Below are positions 22,115 through 30,824 of a stretch of DNA of 36,261 nucleotides, piece after piece. Each line of letters opens with the position of its first letter. Positions within the stretch are counted from its first letter, which is position 1. Source of the DNA: Algivirga pacifica (GTDB lineage Bacteria > Bacteroidota > Bacteroidia > Cytophagales > Flammeovirgaceae); the NCBI RefSeq assembly GCF_039543525.1, contig NZ_BAABJX010000063.1, positions 1 to 36,261 of the forward strand, given 5' to 3'. Made by a program: the position numbers and the translations under genes. The notes beneath the pieces were generated by a model that had not been told where the DNA came from, searched no databases, and saw only the letters and a list, made by a program, of their open reading frames with translations.

Positions 22115-23980
22115 TTATAGGTAAATTTCGCTACCTTTCTCTTTGAACTCCTGGGATTTTTCTTCCATGCCTTTTTGCAAAGCATCGTCTCCTTCAGAGC
22201 CAATTTTATCTGCATAGTCTCTTACTTCCTGTGTAATTTTCATTGAGCAGAAGTGAGGACCACACATAGAACAGAAGTGAGCAATCTTAGCACCTTCTGC
22301 AGGTAGTGTTTCATCGTGGAATGACTCAGCAGTATCCGGATCAAGCGACAAGTTGAATTGATCTCTCCAACGGAACTCAAAACGCGCTTTACTCAACGCA
22401 TTGTCTCTTAGTTGTGCTCCTGGATGTCCTTTTGCAAGGTCTGCTGCATGAGCGGCAATTTTATAAGTAATCACACCATCTTTTACGTCCTTTTTGTTTG
22501 GAAGTCCAAGGTGCTCTTTTGGTGTTACATAACACAACATGGCCGTTCCATACCAACCAATCTGTGCAGCACCGATTGCCGAAGTAATATGATCGTAACC
22601 TGGTGCAATATCAGTAGTCAATGGACCTAGGGTGTAGAAAGGTGCTTCATAACACTCTCTCAATTGCTTATCCATATTTTCCTTGATCATGTGCATTGGT
22701 ACGTGTCCAGGGCCTTCAATAATTACCTGAACATCGTGCTTCCAAGCAATTTTAGTTAGCTCTCCTAACGTCTTCAATTCCCCAAACTGAGCCTCATCGT
22801 TAGCATCTGCCAATGAACCTGGACGAAGGCCATCTCCCAAGGAGAAAGCAACATCATAGGCTTTCATGATCTCACAGATCTCTTCGAAGTGTGTGTACAG
22901 GAAGTTCTCTTTGTGGTGAGCCAAACACCATTTAGCCATAATAGAACCTCCTCTGGATACAATACCCGTAATTCTTTTGGCAGTCAATGGTACGTATCTC
23001 AACAATACACCCGCGTGGATGGTGAAGTAATCTACTCCTTGCTCTGCCTGCTCGATAAGGGTATCTCTGAAGATCTCCCAAGTAAGGTCTTCAGCCTTGC
23101 CATTTACTTTTTCCAATGCCTGGTAAATAGGTACTGTACCTACGGGAACGGCTGTGTTACGGATGATCCACTCTCTTGTCTCATGGATATTCTTTCCTGT
23201 AGAAAGGTCCATGATTGTATCAGCTCCCCAACGCGTAGCCCACACTGCTTTTTCTACTTCTTCTTCAATACTGGAAGTAGTTGCAGAGTTACCAATATTG
23301 GCATTAATTTTTACTAAGAAGTTACGACCGATAATCATCGGCTCTGTCTCTGGGTGGTTGATGTTGTTCGGGATAATCGCTCTACCTGCAGCAATCTCGT
23401 CACGTACAAACTCAGGGGTGATTTCACCGATAGGGGTGTTCGCTCCAAAACTATTCCCAGGATGCTGCATGTTCATTTGCTTCGCTTCCTGTAGACGTTG
23501 GTTTTCTCGAATGGCCACATACTCCATTTCAGGAGTGATAATTCCCTTTTTGGCATAATGCATCTGAGAGACATTCTTCCCTTTTTTGGCTTTATAGGGC
23601 TTGCTTAAATGCTCGAAACGAAGGTGATCCAATGTTTCGTCATTCAAACGCTCCTGTCCGTAGTTAGAGGAAATGCTTTCCAGTTGCTCTACATCCCCAC
23701 GATCTAGTATCCATGACTGACGTAGCTTGCTTAATCCTTTACGAACATCAATTTCTACATTAGGATCTGTATATGGTCCACTGGTATCATATACCGTTAC
23801 GGGTTCATTCACCTCTACTTTTTCTTTTCCGCTAGGTAGCTTGACGATAGTATCATGCAAAGAAATCTCACGCATGGCTACCTTAATGTCATGGATTTTT
23901 CCGTCCACATAGATTTTCTTGGATGCTGGGAATGGATCTCTGGTAATGGCTTTCTCTGAAGGAATTCTTTCTTCTCTCAT
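22115..23980 (-). CDS. thiC: Phosphomethylpyrimidine synthase
   Basis: 621 residues. It converts aminoimidazole ribotide to HMP phosphate by radical SAM chemistry, giving the pyrimidine half of thiamine. The cluster motif is at the C-terminus as in all ThiC: CSMCGPHFCSMK with Cys570, Cys573 and Cys578. Other family landmarks are GANTPIGEITPEFVRDEIA, NANIGNSA, WGADTIMDLSTGKNIHETRE, FTIHAGVL, SRGGSIMAKWC, SLGDGLRPG, EGPGHVPMH and TTDIAPGYDHI. Length is normal for the long bacterial form. It lies 96 bp downstream of thiS and about 400 bp downstream of the TPP riboswitch, which probably controls it. Confidence 0.96.
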   Translation of the reverse strand: MREERIPSEKAITRDPFPASKKIYVDGKIHDIKVAMREISLHDTIVKLPSGKEKVEVNEPVTVYDTSGPYTDPNVEIDVRKGLSKLRQSWILDRGDVEQLESISSNYGQERLNDETLDHLRFEHLSKPYKAKKGKNVSQMHYAKKGIITPEMEYVAIRENQRLQEAKQMNMQHPGNSFGANTPIGEITPEFVRDEIAAGRAIIPNNINHPETEPMIIGRNFLVKINANIGNSATTSSIEEEVEKAVWATRWGADTIMDLSTGKNIHETREWIIRNTAVPVGTVPIYQALEKVNGKAEDLTWEIFRDTLIEQAEQGVDYFTIHAGVLLRYVPLTAKRITGIVSRGGSIMAKWCLAHHKENFLYTHFEEICEIMKAYDVAFSLGDGLRPGSLADANDEAQFGELKTLGELTKIAWKHDVQVIIEGPGHVPMHMIKENMDKQLRECYEAPFYTLGPLTTDIAPGYDHITSAIGAAQIGWYGTAMLCYVTPKEHLGLPNKKDVKDGVITYKIAAHAADLAKGHPGAQLRDNALSKARFEFRWRDQFNLSLDPDTAESFHDETLPAEGAKIAHFCSMCGPHFCSMKITQEVRDYADKIGSEGDDALQKGMEEKSQEFKEKGSEIYL

Positions 23981-24076
23981 TTTCGTAAGTGATTAGTGTG
24001 TAAGTGATACCTAAGGAGTTAGGTCCCTGCTGTTTATTTGTTATACAAAAGAAAATAGGTATAGCATTTTCTTTGC

Positions 24077-24277
24077 TTATCCGCCTTGTGTGGCACCAAT
24101 GATGGTAATATGGTCGTTGGCATTCAGTACGTGAGATGCCCAATTGATTTTTGGAACAATATTGTTGTTGACGGCTACAGCAATACCCTGTTGAGAGAAC
24201 TGCTGTTCTTCAATCAAATTCAATAGTGTACTTTTCTCTTGGCAATCAATAGGACGCTGATTGATGAGGACCTGCAT
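24077..24277 (-). CDS. thiS: Sulfur carrier protein ThiS
   Basis: 66 residues from the ATG at 24277; a longer reading uses a TTG two codons earlier and is not needed. ThiS is a ubiquitin-fold protein whose C-terminal glycine is adenylated by ThiF and thiocarboxylated, then gives sulfur to ThiG. Visible features are MQVLINQRPIDCQEKSTLLN, GIAVAVNNNIVPK, and the C-terminal ITIIGATQGG with the required Gly-Gly. It is the first gene after the TPP riboswitch and leads the thi cluster. Confidence 0.93.
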   Translation of the reverse strand: MQVLINQRPIDCQEKSTLLNLIEEQQFSQQGIAVAVNNNIVPKINWASHVLNANDHITIIGATQGG

Positions 24278-24376
24278 ACACAATTCAAAATTTATAGTAA
24301 ATAACTAAATGTGATAAGCTTTAGGAGGGCAGACACATGGGAGAGAAGTCGATAAAGGTGGACTATATCCTGTAGC

Positions 24377-24470
24377 TGCTTTTCCCTACGGCAGTGCTAA
24401 CTGCATCAGGTTCAGAGGGTAAGATCTCAGTTCGTATACCGACTTGTGGTACAGAACACCCCTAAAGCGT
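24377..24470 (-). promoter_or_regulatory. TPP riboswitch (THI element)
   Basis: On the minus strand the region reads TTAGGGGTG, then CTGAGATCTTACCCTCTGAA, then CCTGATGCAGTTAGCACTG, CCGTAGGGAA. This matches the conserved thi-box core: the GGGGTG entry, CUGAGA in the pyrimidine-sensing arm, ACC-CUGAACCUGAU junction, and GUUAG-CGUAGGGAA in the diphosphate-sensing arm. It lies about 100 bp upstream of thiS and should repress thiS and the downstream thi genes when thiamine diphosphate is plentiful. How it switches (start-site masking or termination) is not clear from the sequence. Confidence 0.95.
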
Positions 24471-24689
24471 CCGCAAGTTAAATTATTACACTAAACAAAT
24501 GCAAATATTTTAATTTCTTATTTTGAAACATTGCTATCTGTGGCAATAACTTACATCACTTGCGTATTAGGTTAACAAATAGGGTAGAGGGTTGTTCGAG
24601 AATATTCTAAATAAATGAAGTGAGAAAGTGTAAGTGATTGAGAATAATCTTAATGTGTATTGTTTTTAGGCTTTAATTTACATTGAGAC

Positions 24690-24728
24690 GTAAAAAATAA
24701 GGCCAGCGTTAAAAAATAGCTGGCCTTA
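24690..24728 (-). terminator. Rho-independent terminator of the AraC-type gene
   Basis: Arms 24699-24707 (AAGGCCAGC) and 24719-24727 (GCTGGCCTT) pair perfectly. On the minus strand a TATTTTTTA tract follows. It begins about 20 bp after the regulator's stop codon (24750). The rest of 24471-24690 is AT-rich spacer with no feature I can name. Confidence 0.82.
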
Positions 24729-24749
24729 CCGGTAATCATATCTCATATG

Positions 24750-25685
24750 CTATATATCAATTAGTGAATCCCTTCTTCTCATCTTTCCTGCAGGAATACC
24801 AAACATCATCTTGAAACGACGACAGAAGTATGCAGTGTCCTTATAGCCTACCTCTTGGCCAATTTGTCGAATACTCTTTTTGGAAGTACGCAATAGTTCT
24901 ACTGCCTTTTCCATTCTTTGGTACTCAATGTAATCTTGTGGGTTGATACCTGTCAGCATCTTAAAGTACTGCCCTACATAGTCTTCAGAAACATTCGCGA
25001 CCCCTGCCAATACTTTATTGGATAGATCTCCTGATAGCTCTTTCTTGATGTAGTTGAAGATATCAATCAAACGAGGATCCTTGAAGTAGTTGCTATTAGT
25101 AGCCAGTTGTTCAACGAACATATTTCTTTCTAGAATATGGCGGAACAATTGGATGATCAAGTACTCCGTCAACAAGTTAGTGACTCTTGACTTACCGGCT
25201 ACTTCAGAGTTATTCTCCTGAGAGATTTTTTGCACCAAATCCTTCAATAGGATATTGTCTGAAATGATAAAAGGAGGTAGGTCCAGAGAGGTAAAGAAGT
25301 TGACAGAATCAAATGCTTTCACATCAAAGGTTACGGTCGTAAAATTAGTGTGAACTACTTCTTCGACCATGACATCACTTGATGGTGCCCCATGTTGTCT
25401 CAAGAATTGCTCACGTTTGTTCATGAATACCTCATTCATAATCTCATCAGTCTCTTGTGCTCCAAAGGTAATCTGTGCTGATTTACCTCCTGGTAGAAAC
25501 ATAAGAGATCCTGGACCTGCTTCTTGCTGATTATCCAGTTTGATCATGCCTGAGTTCACAAGAATGAGAGAGTTTTGCACATCATAAAAGTTATTCACTT
25601 TTACTGGCTGAATCACATTCAGTGTATTCGATCGAATAAACTTGATATTTAGTGACTCAATAATTTTGTTATAATCATCAATCAT
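24750..25685 (-). CDS. AraC-family transcriptional regulator
   Basis: 311 residues. The N-terminal half (about 1-190) has a cupin-like sensor character with short strands (NSLILVNSGMIKLDNQQE, GSLMFLPGGKSAQITFG). Residues about 205-305 form the AraC/XylS DNA-binding domain with two helix-turn-helix motifs: LAGVANVSEDYVGQYFKMLTG and KSIRQIGQEVGYKDTAYFCRRFK, followed by the usual F..PAGKMRR. It is monocistronic, with its own terminator. The effector and target genes are unknown. The neighbours (thi cluster on one side, membrane GAF protein on the other) do not settle its role. Confidence 0.88.
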   Translation of the reverse strand: MIDDYNKIIESLNIKFIRSNTLNVIQPVKVNNFYDVQNSLILVNSGMIKLDNQQEAGPGSLMFLPGGKSAQITFGAQETDEIMNEVFMNKREQFLRQHGAPSSDVMVEEVVHTNFTTVTFDVKAFDSVNFFTSLDLPPFIISDNILLKDLVQKISQENNSEVAGKSRVTNLLTEYLIIQLFRHILERNMFVEQLATNSNYFKDPRLIDIFNYIKKELSGDLSNKVLAGVANVSEDYVGQYFKMLTGINPQDYIEYQRMEKAVELLRTSKKSIRQIGQEVGYKDTAYFCRRFKMMFGIPAGKMRRRDSLIDI

Positions 25686-26194
25686 GGCACTTGGTTTAAG
25701 ATTAGTAAAGGTTACTAGGAATCGGTAGCATGTTGTTTATAATACATTCAATATAATACAGTAACGTACTGCATAACTAAAATAGTATTTTTTTAATTTA
25801 ATAAAAAAAGTTCAAAAAATCTTTTTTTTAAATATTCATTTATTCTAATGGAGATAAACATTATTGTTTTCGCTTTAATCCCCATATATCCATAAATCTT
25901 ATAAGTGCATTTAAGAATGTCCATATAAGATTTCATCCTTAGCTTATAATTAAAATATGATGTTTTTTAGAAAAATTCAATACTTTCTGCATTGAGTTAT
26001 TTGGATTATGCAGTAAGAAAGTACAATAAAGCTTTTTTAAAGTGTAAGAAAAGTTACCGAAAGAGAAGCCCGTGTAAGCCAAACAGGTAAGATTATGTGT
26101 CTCATAGGTTTTAGGCTACCTAAAAGGCGAAGAAATCCATGTAATAATTTTTAGAATTCTTTCACCTTATTTTTTCACTTTTTGGAGGTTATTA
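25686..26194. other. 509-bp AT-rich intergenic region
   Basis: No reading frame of note. Two inverted repeats are visible. AAATCTTATA (25894-25903) pairs with TATAAGATTT (25924-25933) across a 20-nt spacer, a spacing that could suit a protein-binding site. TTTTAGG pairs with CCTAAAA around CTA at 26109-26125, without a T-tract. Runs of A and T dominate 25780-25850. It should contain the promoter of the AraC-type gene and the 3' region of the GAF gene. Confidence 0.5.
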
Positions 26195-27463
26195 TTAGGC
26201 TTCAGTCGTTTTTTGCTGCAGATGCACTTGAATAAGGACGCCAATATTCTGCACCATGTCACCCAACATACTAAGATGGTGCTTGTCGAGGGAGTGTAAT
26301 AAGTTAAGGACAACAACTCCTACGTTATTCCCTTTAACTTGCAGAGGAACAATAACAATTTCTTTGGGGAGCTGTGCTCCTAGGCCTGACTGTATAACTG
26401 GGGTTGTTTCAGGAATATCTTTAATGATATAGTGGTTTTTAAAATGAATGGCTTCCCCTAAGAGTCCTTCCCCAAAAGGTATATACTTTGGGGTGTTTTC
26501 TTGAGAAGCTACTCCATAGGAAGCCAATAACTCTATCATTTTTTCTTTAGGGTGAATAATATAGAGTTGGGTACTTCCTGACTCAAAGACATCACTTAGT
26601 TCCTTAACGACACAATGACTAACCTCTTCCAAATAGCTGCAATTCAATAGAAGTTTATTGAACTTATGTAAATGGTATAAGCTTTCACTTTCCTGTTGGT
26701 AGAGAAGGGATTGTTTTTGGAGGTGTTCCTGTAAATTGATTAGGGTATTTCCGATTTCATCCTGTGGAGCAATAGGGTAGTTTTTATCATAGGTCTCCTG
26801 AATAAAATCATCAATAATCTCTTTATGTGTCCATAAATTCATTTGCTTTTCTAAGTAAAAGACCTGCTTAGCTGCAGCAATACTTTGCCTGTTTAATAAA
26901 ATACTAATCATCACCCCCACACAGAAATGTAAAAAACCCACAATCAATAAGGTTAGTAGATTTAATTGTAATCCCATAAGGGTGACTCCTCCTTGGGACT
27001 GCTCAAGTAATTGATGGATCCAATACCCTTTGGTAAATAAAAATAAGACCAGATAGAAGGTGTGGTTAGCCATATAAAAAAGTAATAAAACTCTCCAGTC
27101 TCTAAAGAGTACCAATAAGGTCATCATAGTGAAGTAGAGGAGCTGTGTGCTGGAGATGTCTTTCAGTTCAAAAGTGAACTGTAATTGCAAAGTTAATAAG
27201 ACGACCACTAGCAAGTATACCTGCTCTGAGGATTTGAGTTCTCCATACTTAAACATCAAGATATAAAAGGTCAGGGAGAATAAGGAGAACCCTAATGCAA
27301 TCCCCCAAGTGTCGTAAATAAGGGATAACACTAAGCTTACACTAAAGAGAAGGAGTAATAAGTAATTGAATAGTGTAAAGGCTGCTTGATAAAAAGACTG
27401 ATTATACTGTTCTAACTCCTGATACGATAAAGGGTATTGTTTCGCATTGATTAATAAAGACAT
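26195..27463 (-). CDS. Membrane-anchored GAF-domain sensor protein
   Basis: 422 residues. Six hydrophobic segments (about 28-50, 54-72, 82-98, 106-121, 123-143 and 165-190) form a membrane domain. A helical linker (about 195-265) contains DEIGNTLINLQEHLQKQS, reminiscent of the second helix of a HAMP domain. A GAF-type domain (about 265-415) follows, with YIPFGEGLLGEAIHFKNHYII and VPLQVKGNNVGVVVLNLL. There is no kinase, cyclase, EAL or methyl-accepting region, so any output would depend on a partner. It ends in a polar tail QQKTTEA. It is on the same strand as the AraC-type gene but 509 bp away. The ligand is unknown. Confidence 0.82.
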   Translation of the reverse strand: MSLLINAKQYPLSYQELEQYNQSFYQAAFTLFNYLLLLLFSVSLVLSLIYDTWGIALGFSLFSLTFYILMFKYGELKSSEQVYLLVVVLLTLQLQFTFELKDISSTQLLYFTMMTLLVLFRDWRVLLLFYMANHTFYLVLFLFTKGYWIHQLLEQSQGGVTLMGLQLNLLTLLIVGFLHFCVGVMISILLNRQSIAAAKQVFYLEKQMNLWTHKEIIDDFIQETYDKNYPIAPQDEIGNTLINLQEHLQKQSLLYQQESESLYHLHKFNKLLLNCSYLEEVSHCVVKELSDVFESGSTQLYIIHPKEKMIELLASYGVASQENTPKYIPFGEGLLGEAIHFKNHYIIKDIPETTPVIQSGLGAQLPKEIVIVPLQVKGNNVGVVVLNLLHSLDKHHLSMLGDMVQNIGVLIQVHLQQKTTEA

Positions 27464-27660
27464 GGGCTTTTGATGGGTCTATAGGTTATTTTTTTAGTTC
27501 AACCAATTTGTGTTACTAAATATTATGCATTAATCTGAAAAAGTACAATATTATATTACATCAATAGATTCTTTAGTGCTTGTATGGAATATTTATTTGT
27601 ACAGAAATGATATACAAGCTTCTATTTCTCGATAGCTGAAAACAAGACCTCTTTATTATT

Positions 27661-29181
27661 ATGAGTACGTCAAAATATATTCTATCCCTGGACCAGGGAA
27701 CCACTAGTTCAAGAGCTATTATTTTTAATCACCAAGGAACGATCGTTTCCATGGCGCAAAGAGAGTTTACGCAATATTTCCCTAATGATGGATGGGTCGA
27801 ACACGACCCTATGGAAATTTGGTCTTCCCAATTAACTGTAGCCGAAGAAGCTTTGAAAGAAGCGAATCTACAGGCAAGTGATATTGCTGCCATGGGGATT
27901 ACCAATCAGAGGGAAACGACATTGGTATGGGATAAGGAAACAGGAGTCCCTGTATATAATGCAATTGTCTGGCAGGACCGCCGTACAGATACTTATTGTG
28001 ACCGTTTGAGAGGAAGAGGCTTGGAAAACCTCATTCGCAACAAAACAGGGTTATTGATAGATCCTTATTTCTCAGCTTCCAAGATTCGATGGATATTGGA
28101 GCAGGATACGGAGATACGAACAAAGGCAGAACAAGGCCAATTATTGTTTGGAACGGTTGATAGCTGGCTAATATGGAAACTTACCGGAAAACAACAGCAT
28201 GTCACAGATGTCACCAATGCCAGTCGCACCTTATTATTCAATATTCATGACCTCGAATGGGATGAGAGTCTTTTGGATATCTTTGAAGTACCTAGCCAAA
28301 TGCTTCCAAAAGTGCATTCTTGTAGTGAGCATCTTGGTGAAGTAAACTGTCAATCCTCTTTGGATGGTATTCCGATTACAGGAGTTGCAGGAGACCAACA
28401 AGCAGCTTTATTTGGACAACTATGTATCCGTAAGGGAATGGTGAAGAATACCTATGGAACAGGATGCTTCTTGGTAATGAACACAGGAGATAAACCAATC
28501 ATCTCTAATCATAAGCTTTTATCTACCGTTGCTTGGAAGATTGGAGATCAAGTGCAGTACGCCTTAGAAGGGAGTGTTTTTATGGGAGGAGCGGTAGTAC
28601 AATGGATCAGGGATGAATTGGACTTGATTTCGGATGCTGCAGAGATCGAAGCATTGGCATTGCAAGTTGCAGATAATGGAGGGGTATATTTTGTTCCTGC
28701 ACTTACCGGACTGGGAGCGCCTCATTGGGATCATTACGCTCGTGGAATCATTATTGGATTGACACGGGGTACAAATAAGGGACATATCGCCAGGGCTGCT
28801 TTGGAAAGCATATGTTTTCAATCCCTGGAGGTGATGAAGGCGATGGTCGCAGATTCAAGTATCTACCCTAAAGTGATGCGTGTAGATGGAGGAGCTGTAG
28901 TGAATAATCTATTAATGCAGACACAAGCAGATCTATTAGAAGTGCCTGTGGTCCGTCCAAAGATATTGGAAACAACGGCCCTTGGTGCCGCATATTTGGC
29001 AGGGTTAGCAGTGGGCTTTTGGAAAGATATTACGGAACTGGAAAAGAACGCTCAGCAAGAAAGAATATTCCGACCAAGCATGTCAGAAGAAGAACGTAAC
29101 AAACTGGTACAGTTATGGACCAAAGCGGTAGGCCGTTGTAAAGATTGGATACCTGCCTCATCTTCCACCGTCAAGTCTTGA
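27661..29181 (+). CDS. glpK: Glycerol kinase
   Basis: 506 residues, FGGY carbohydrate kinase family. It phosphorylates glycerol to sn-glycerol 3-phosphate with ATP in the cytoplasm. Diagnostic stretches are SLDQGTTSSRAIIFNHQG (9-26), ITNQRETTLVWDKETG with the glycerol-contacting Arg-Glu, NAIVWQDRRT, GTVDSWLIWKLTG, GVAGDQQAALFGQ and KNTYGTGCFLVMNTG. The late segment TTALGAAYLAGLAVGFW also fits. Length matches E. coli GlpK (about 502). It is the first gene of a three-gene run, with glpD 25 bp downstream. No transporter gene (glpF) is present in the window. Confidence 0.96.
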   Translation: MSTSKYILSLDQGTTSSRAIIFNHQGTIVSMAQREFTQYFPNDGWVEHDPMEIWSSQLTVAEEALKEANLQASDIAAMGITNQRETTLVWDKETGVPVYNAIVWQDRRTDTYCDRLRGRGLENLIRNKTGLLIDPYFSASKIRWILEQDTEIRTKAEQGQLLFGTVDSWLIWKLTGKQQHVTDVTNASRTLLFNIHDLEWDESLLDIFEVPSQMLPKVHSCSEHLGEVNCQSSLDGIPITGVAGDQQAALFGQLCIRKGMVKNTYGTGCFLVMNTGDKPIISNHKLLSTVAWKIGDQVQYALEGSVFMGGAVVQWIRDELDLISDAAEIEALALQVADNGGVYFVPALTGLGAPHWDHYARGIIIGLTRGTNKGHIARAALESICFQSLEVMKAMVADSSIYPKVMRVDGGAVVNNLLMQTQADLLEVPVVRPKILETTALGAAYLAGLAVGFWKDITELEKNAQQERIFRPSMSEEERNKLVQLWTKAVGRCKDWIPASSSTVKS

Positions 29182-29206
29182 ATTACAGCATTTAATTAGA
29201 ATAGAG

Positions 29207-30799
29207 ATGAAAAGGGAAAATATGCTTTCTACGATCCATCAGATGAAGGATCAAGAATGGGATCTATTGGTTATTGGAGGAGGTGCTTCCGGATTGGGCG
29301 TCGCTTATGATGCTACCTTAAGAGGATACAAAACGTTGCTTCTGGAGCAGTCGGATTTTGCAAAGGGAACCTCATCAAGAAGTACGAAATTGGTACACGG
29401 AGGAGTACGCTATCTGGAGCAAGGAGATATATTGATGGTCAAAGAAGCCCTCTATGAAAGAGGGGTATTAATGGAAAATGCACCTCATCTGGTACAAAAC
29501 CGAAAATTTGTCGTTCCGGCATTTGATTGGTGGGAAACTCCTTACTATACAGCGGGGTTAAAAATCTATGATATGATGGCAGGGAAATTAGGGTTAGGTC
29601 CTTCTGAAAGTATTTCCCGGGAAGAAACTATCAAAGCATTACCGAATATCAATCAGGAAGGATTGAATGGAGGAGTAACTTATTATGATGGTCAGTTTGA
29701 TGATGCCCGTCTGGCGATTACTCTGGCACAATCCATTGCTGATTATGGAGGAACATTATTGAACTACGCAAAGGTAACCCAGCTTCATAAGAATGAGGAC
29801 GAGCAAATTGCAGGAGTACAAGTAGAAGACCTTATTAATGAAGAGCCAATAAAAATTAAGGCGAAGGCAGTGGTTAATGCCACGGGAGTGTTTGTTGATG
29901 GTATACGGTCTATGGATAAGGCGAGAGCACCACAATCTATTCAACCTAGTCAAGGGGTACACATTGTCTTGGATCGATCATTTATGCAGGGAGATACAGC
30001 CTTAATGATTCCAAGGACGGAAGACAAAAGAGTGTTGTTTGCTGTTCCTTGGCATGATGTCATCATTCTAGGTACCACAGATACCCCAGTTGATTCTCCA
30101 ACCTTGGAGCCTGTAGCACTTTCTACAGAGGTTGATTTTATCCTAAAAACGGCTGCCCGTTATTTATCCAAAGCACCCACAAGAGATGATATTAAAAGCG
30201 TCTTTGCTGGTTTGCGTCCTCTTGCAAAGCCGGATGCTTCAGATACGAAAAGTACCAAGGGGATGTCAAGGTCTCATCAGGTGATTATTTCGGACACAGG
30301 GTTGATCTCGGTTATAGGGGGTAAATGGACCACTTATCGAAAAATGGGAGAGGATGTTGTCAACCTATACGAAGAGCACCTCAAACTTTCTTCTCAGCCT
30401 TGTCTGACAGAGAGTACCTTATTACATGGTTACCAAAAAGAAGTGGACTTTGATGACCCTTTGAGTGTCTATGGAAATGATAAAGGAAAATTATTGCAGC
30501 TGATTGAGAGAGAACCGGCATTAGGAGAGAAAATCCATGCTGATCTACCGTATTTGAAAGTACAAATCCTTTGGGGTGTTTTATTTGAAATGGCGCAAAC
30601 CGTAGAAGATATTTTGTCAAGAAGAACGCGGGCCTTACTTTTGGATGCAAAAGCCAGCGTTGAGGCAGCACCCATGGTCAGTGAGTGGATGGCAGAGATA
30701 TTGGGAAAGAGTACTGAGTGGCAACTGAACCAATTATCAGAGTTTACTCAATTGTCTGATAGCTATAGACAAATCCGAAACGATGAGCCTGAGTTTTAA
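29207..30799 (+). CDS. glpD: FAD-dependent glycerol-3-phosphate dehydrogenase
   Basis: 530 residues. It oxidises glycerol 3-phosphate to dihydroxyacetone phosphate and feeds electrons to the quinone pool, bound to the inner membrane. The N-terminal FAD site is LLVIGGGASGLGVAYDATLRG followed by TLLLEQSDFAKGTSSRSTKL and VHGGVRYLEQGD. Further landmarks are VVNATGVFVDGIR, IPRTEDKRVLFAVPWHD, LGTTDTP and VIGGKWTTYRKMGEDV. The C-terminal part (about 400-530) is the usual helical cap. It starts at the ATG at 29207, or possibly at the second ATG five codons in. It lies 25 bp after glpK and 25 bp before menC. Confidence 0.95.
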   Translation: MKRENMLSTIHQMKDQEWDLLVIGGGASGLGVAYDATLRGYKTLLLEQSDFAKGTSSRSTKLVHGGVRYLEQGDILMVKEALYERGVLMENAPHLVQNRKFVVPAFDWWETPYYTAGLKIYDMMAGKLGLGPSESISREETIKALPNINQEGLNGGVTYYDGQFDDARLAITLAQSIADYGGTLLNYAKVTQLHKNEDEQIAGVQVEDLINEEPIKIKAKAVVNATGVFVDGIRSMDKARAPQSIQPSQGVHIVLDRSFMQGDTALMIPRTEDKRVLFAVPWHDVIILGTTDTPVDSPTLEPVALSTEVDFILKTAARYLSKAPTRDDIKSVFAGLRPLAKPDASDTKSTKGMSRSHQVIISDTGLISVIGGKWTTYRKMGEDVVNLYEEHLKLSSQPCLTESTLLHGYQKEVDFDDPLSVYGNDKGKLLQLIEREPALGEKIHADLPYLKVQILWGVLFEMAQTVEDILSRRTRALLLDAKASVEAAPMVSEWMAEILGKSTEWQLNQLSEFTQLSDSYRQIRNDEPEF

Positions 30800-30824
30800 C
30801 GGCAAACAGCATTAACTAGAACAG

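Noticed and set aside
23889..24143. 84-codon minus-strand frame across the thiS-thiC junction
   Set aside because: It is a shifted frame over thiS and the leader; ThiS with its Gly-Gly end is clearly the real gene.
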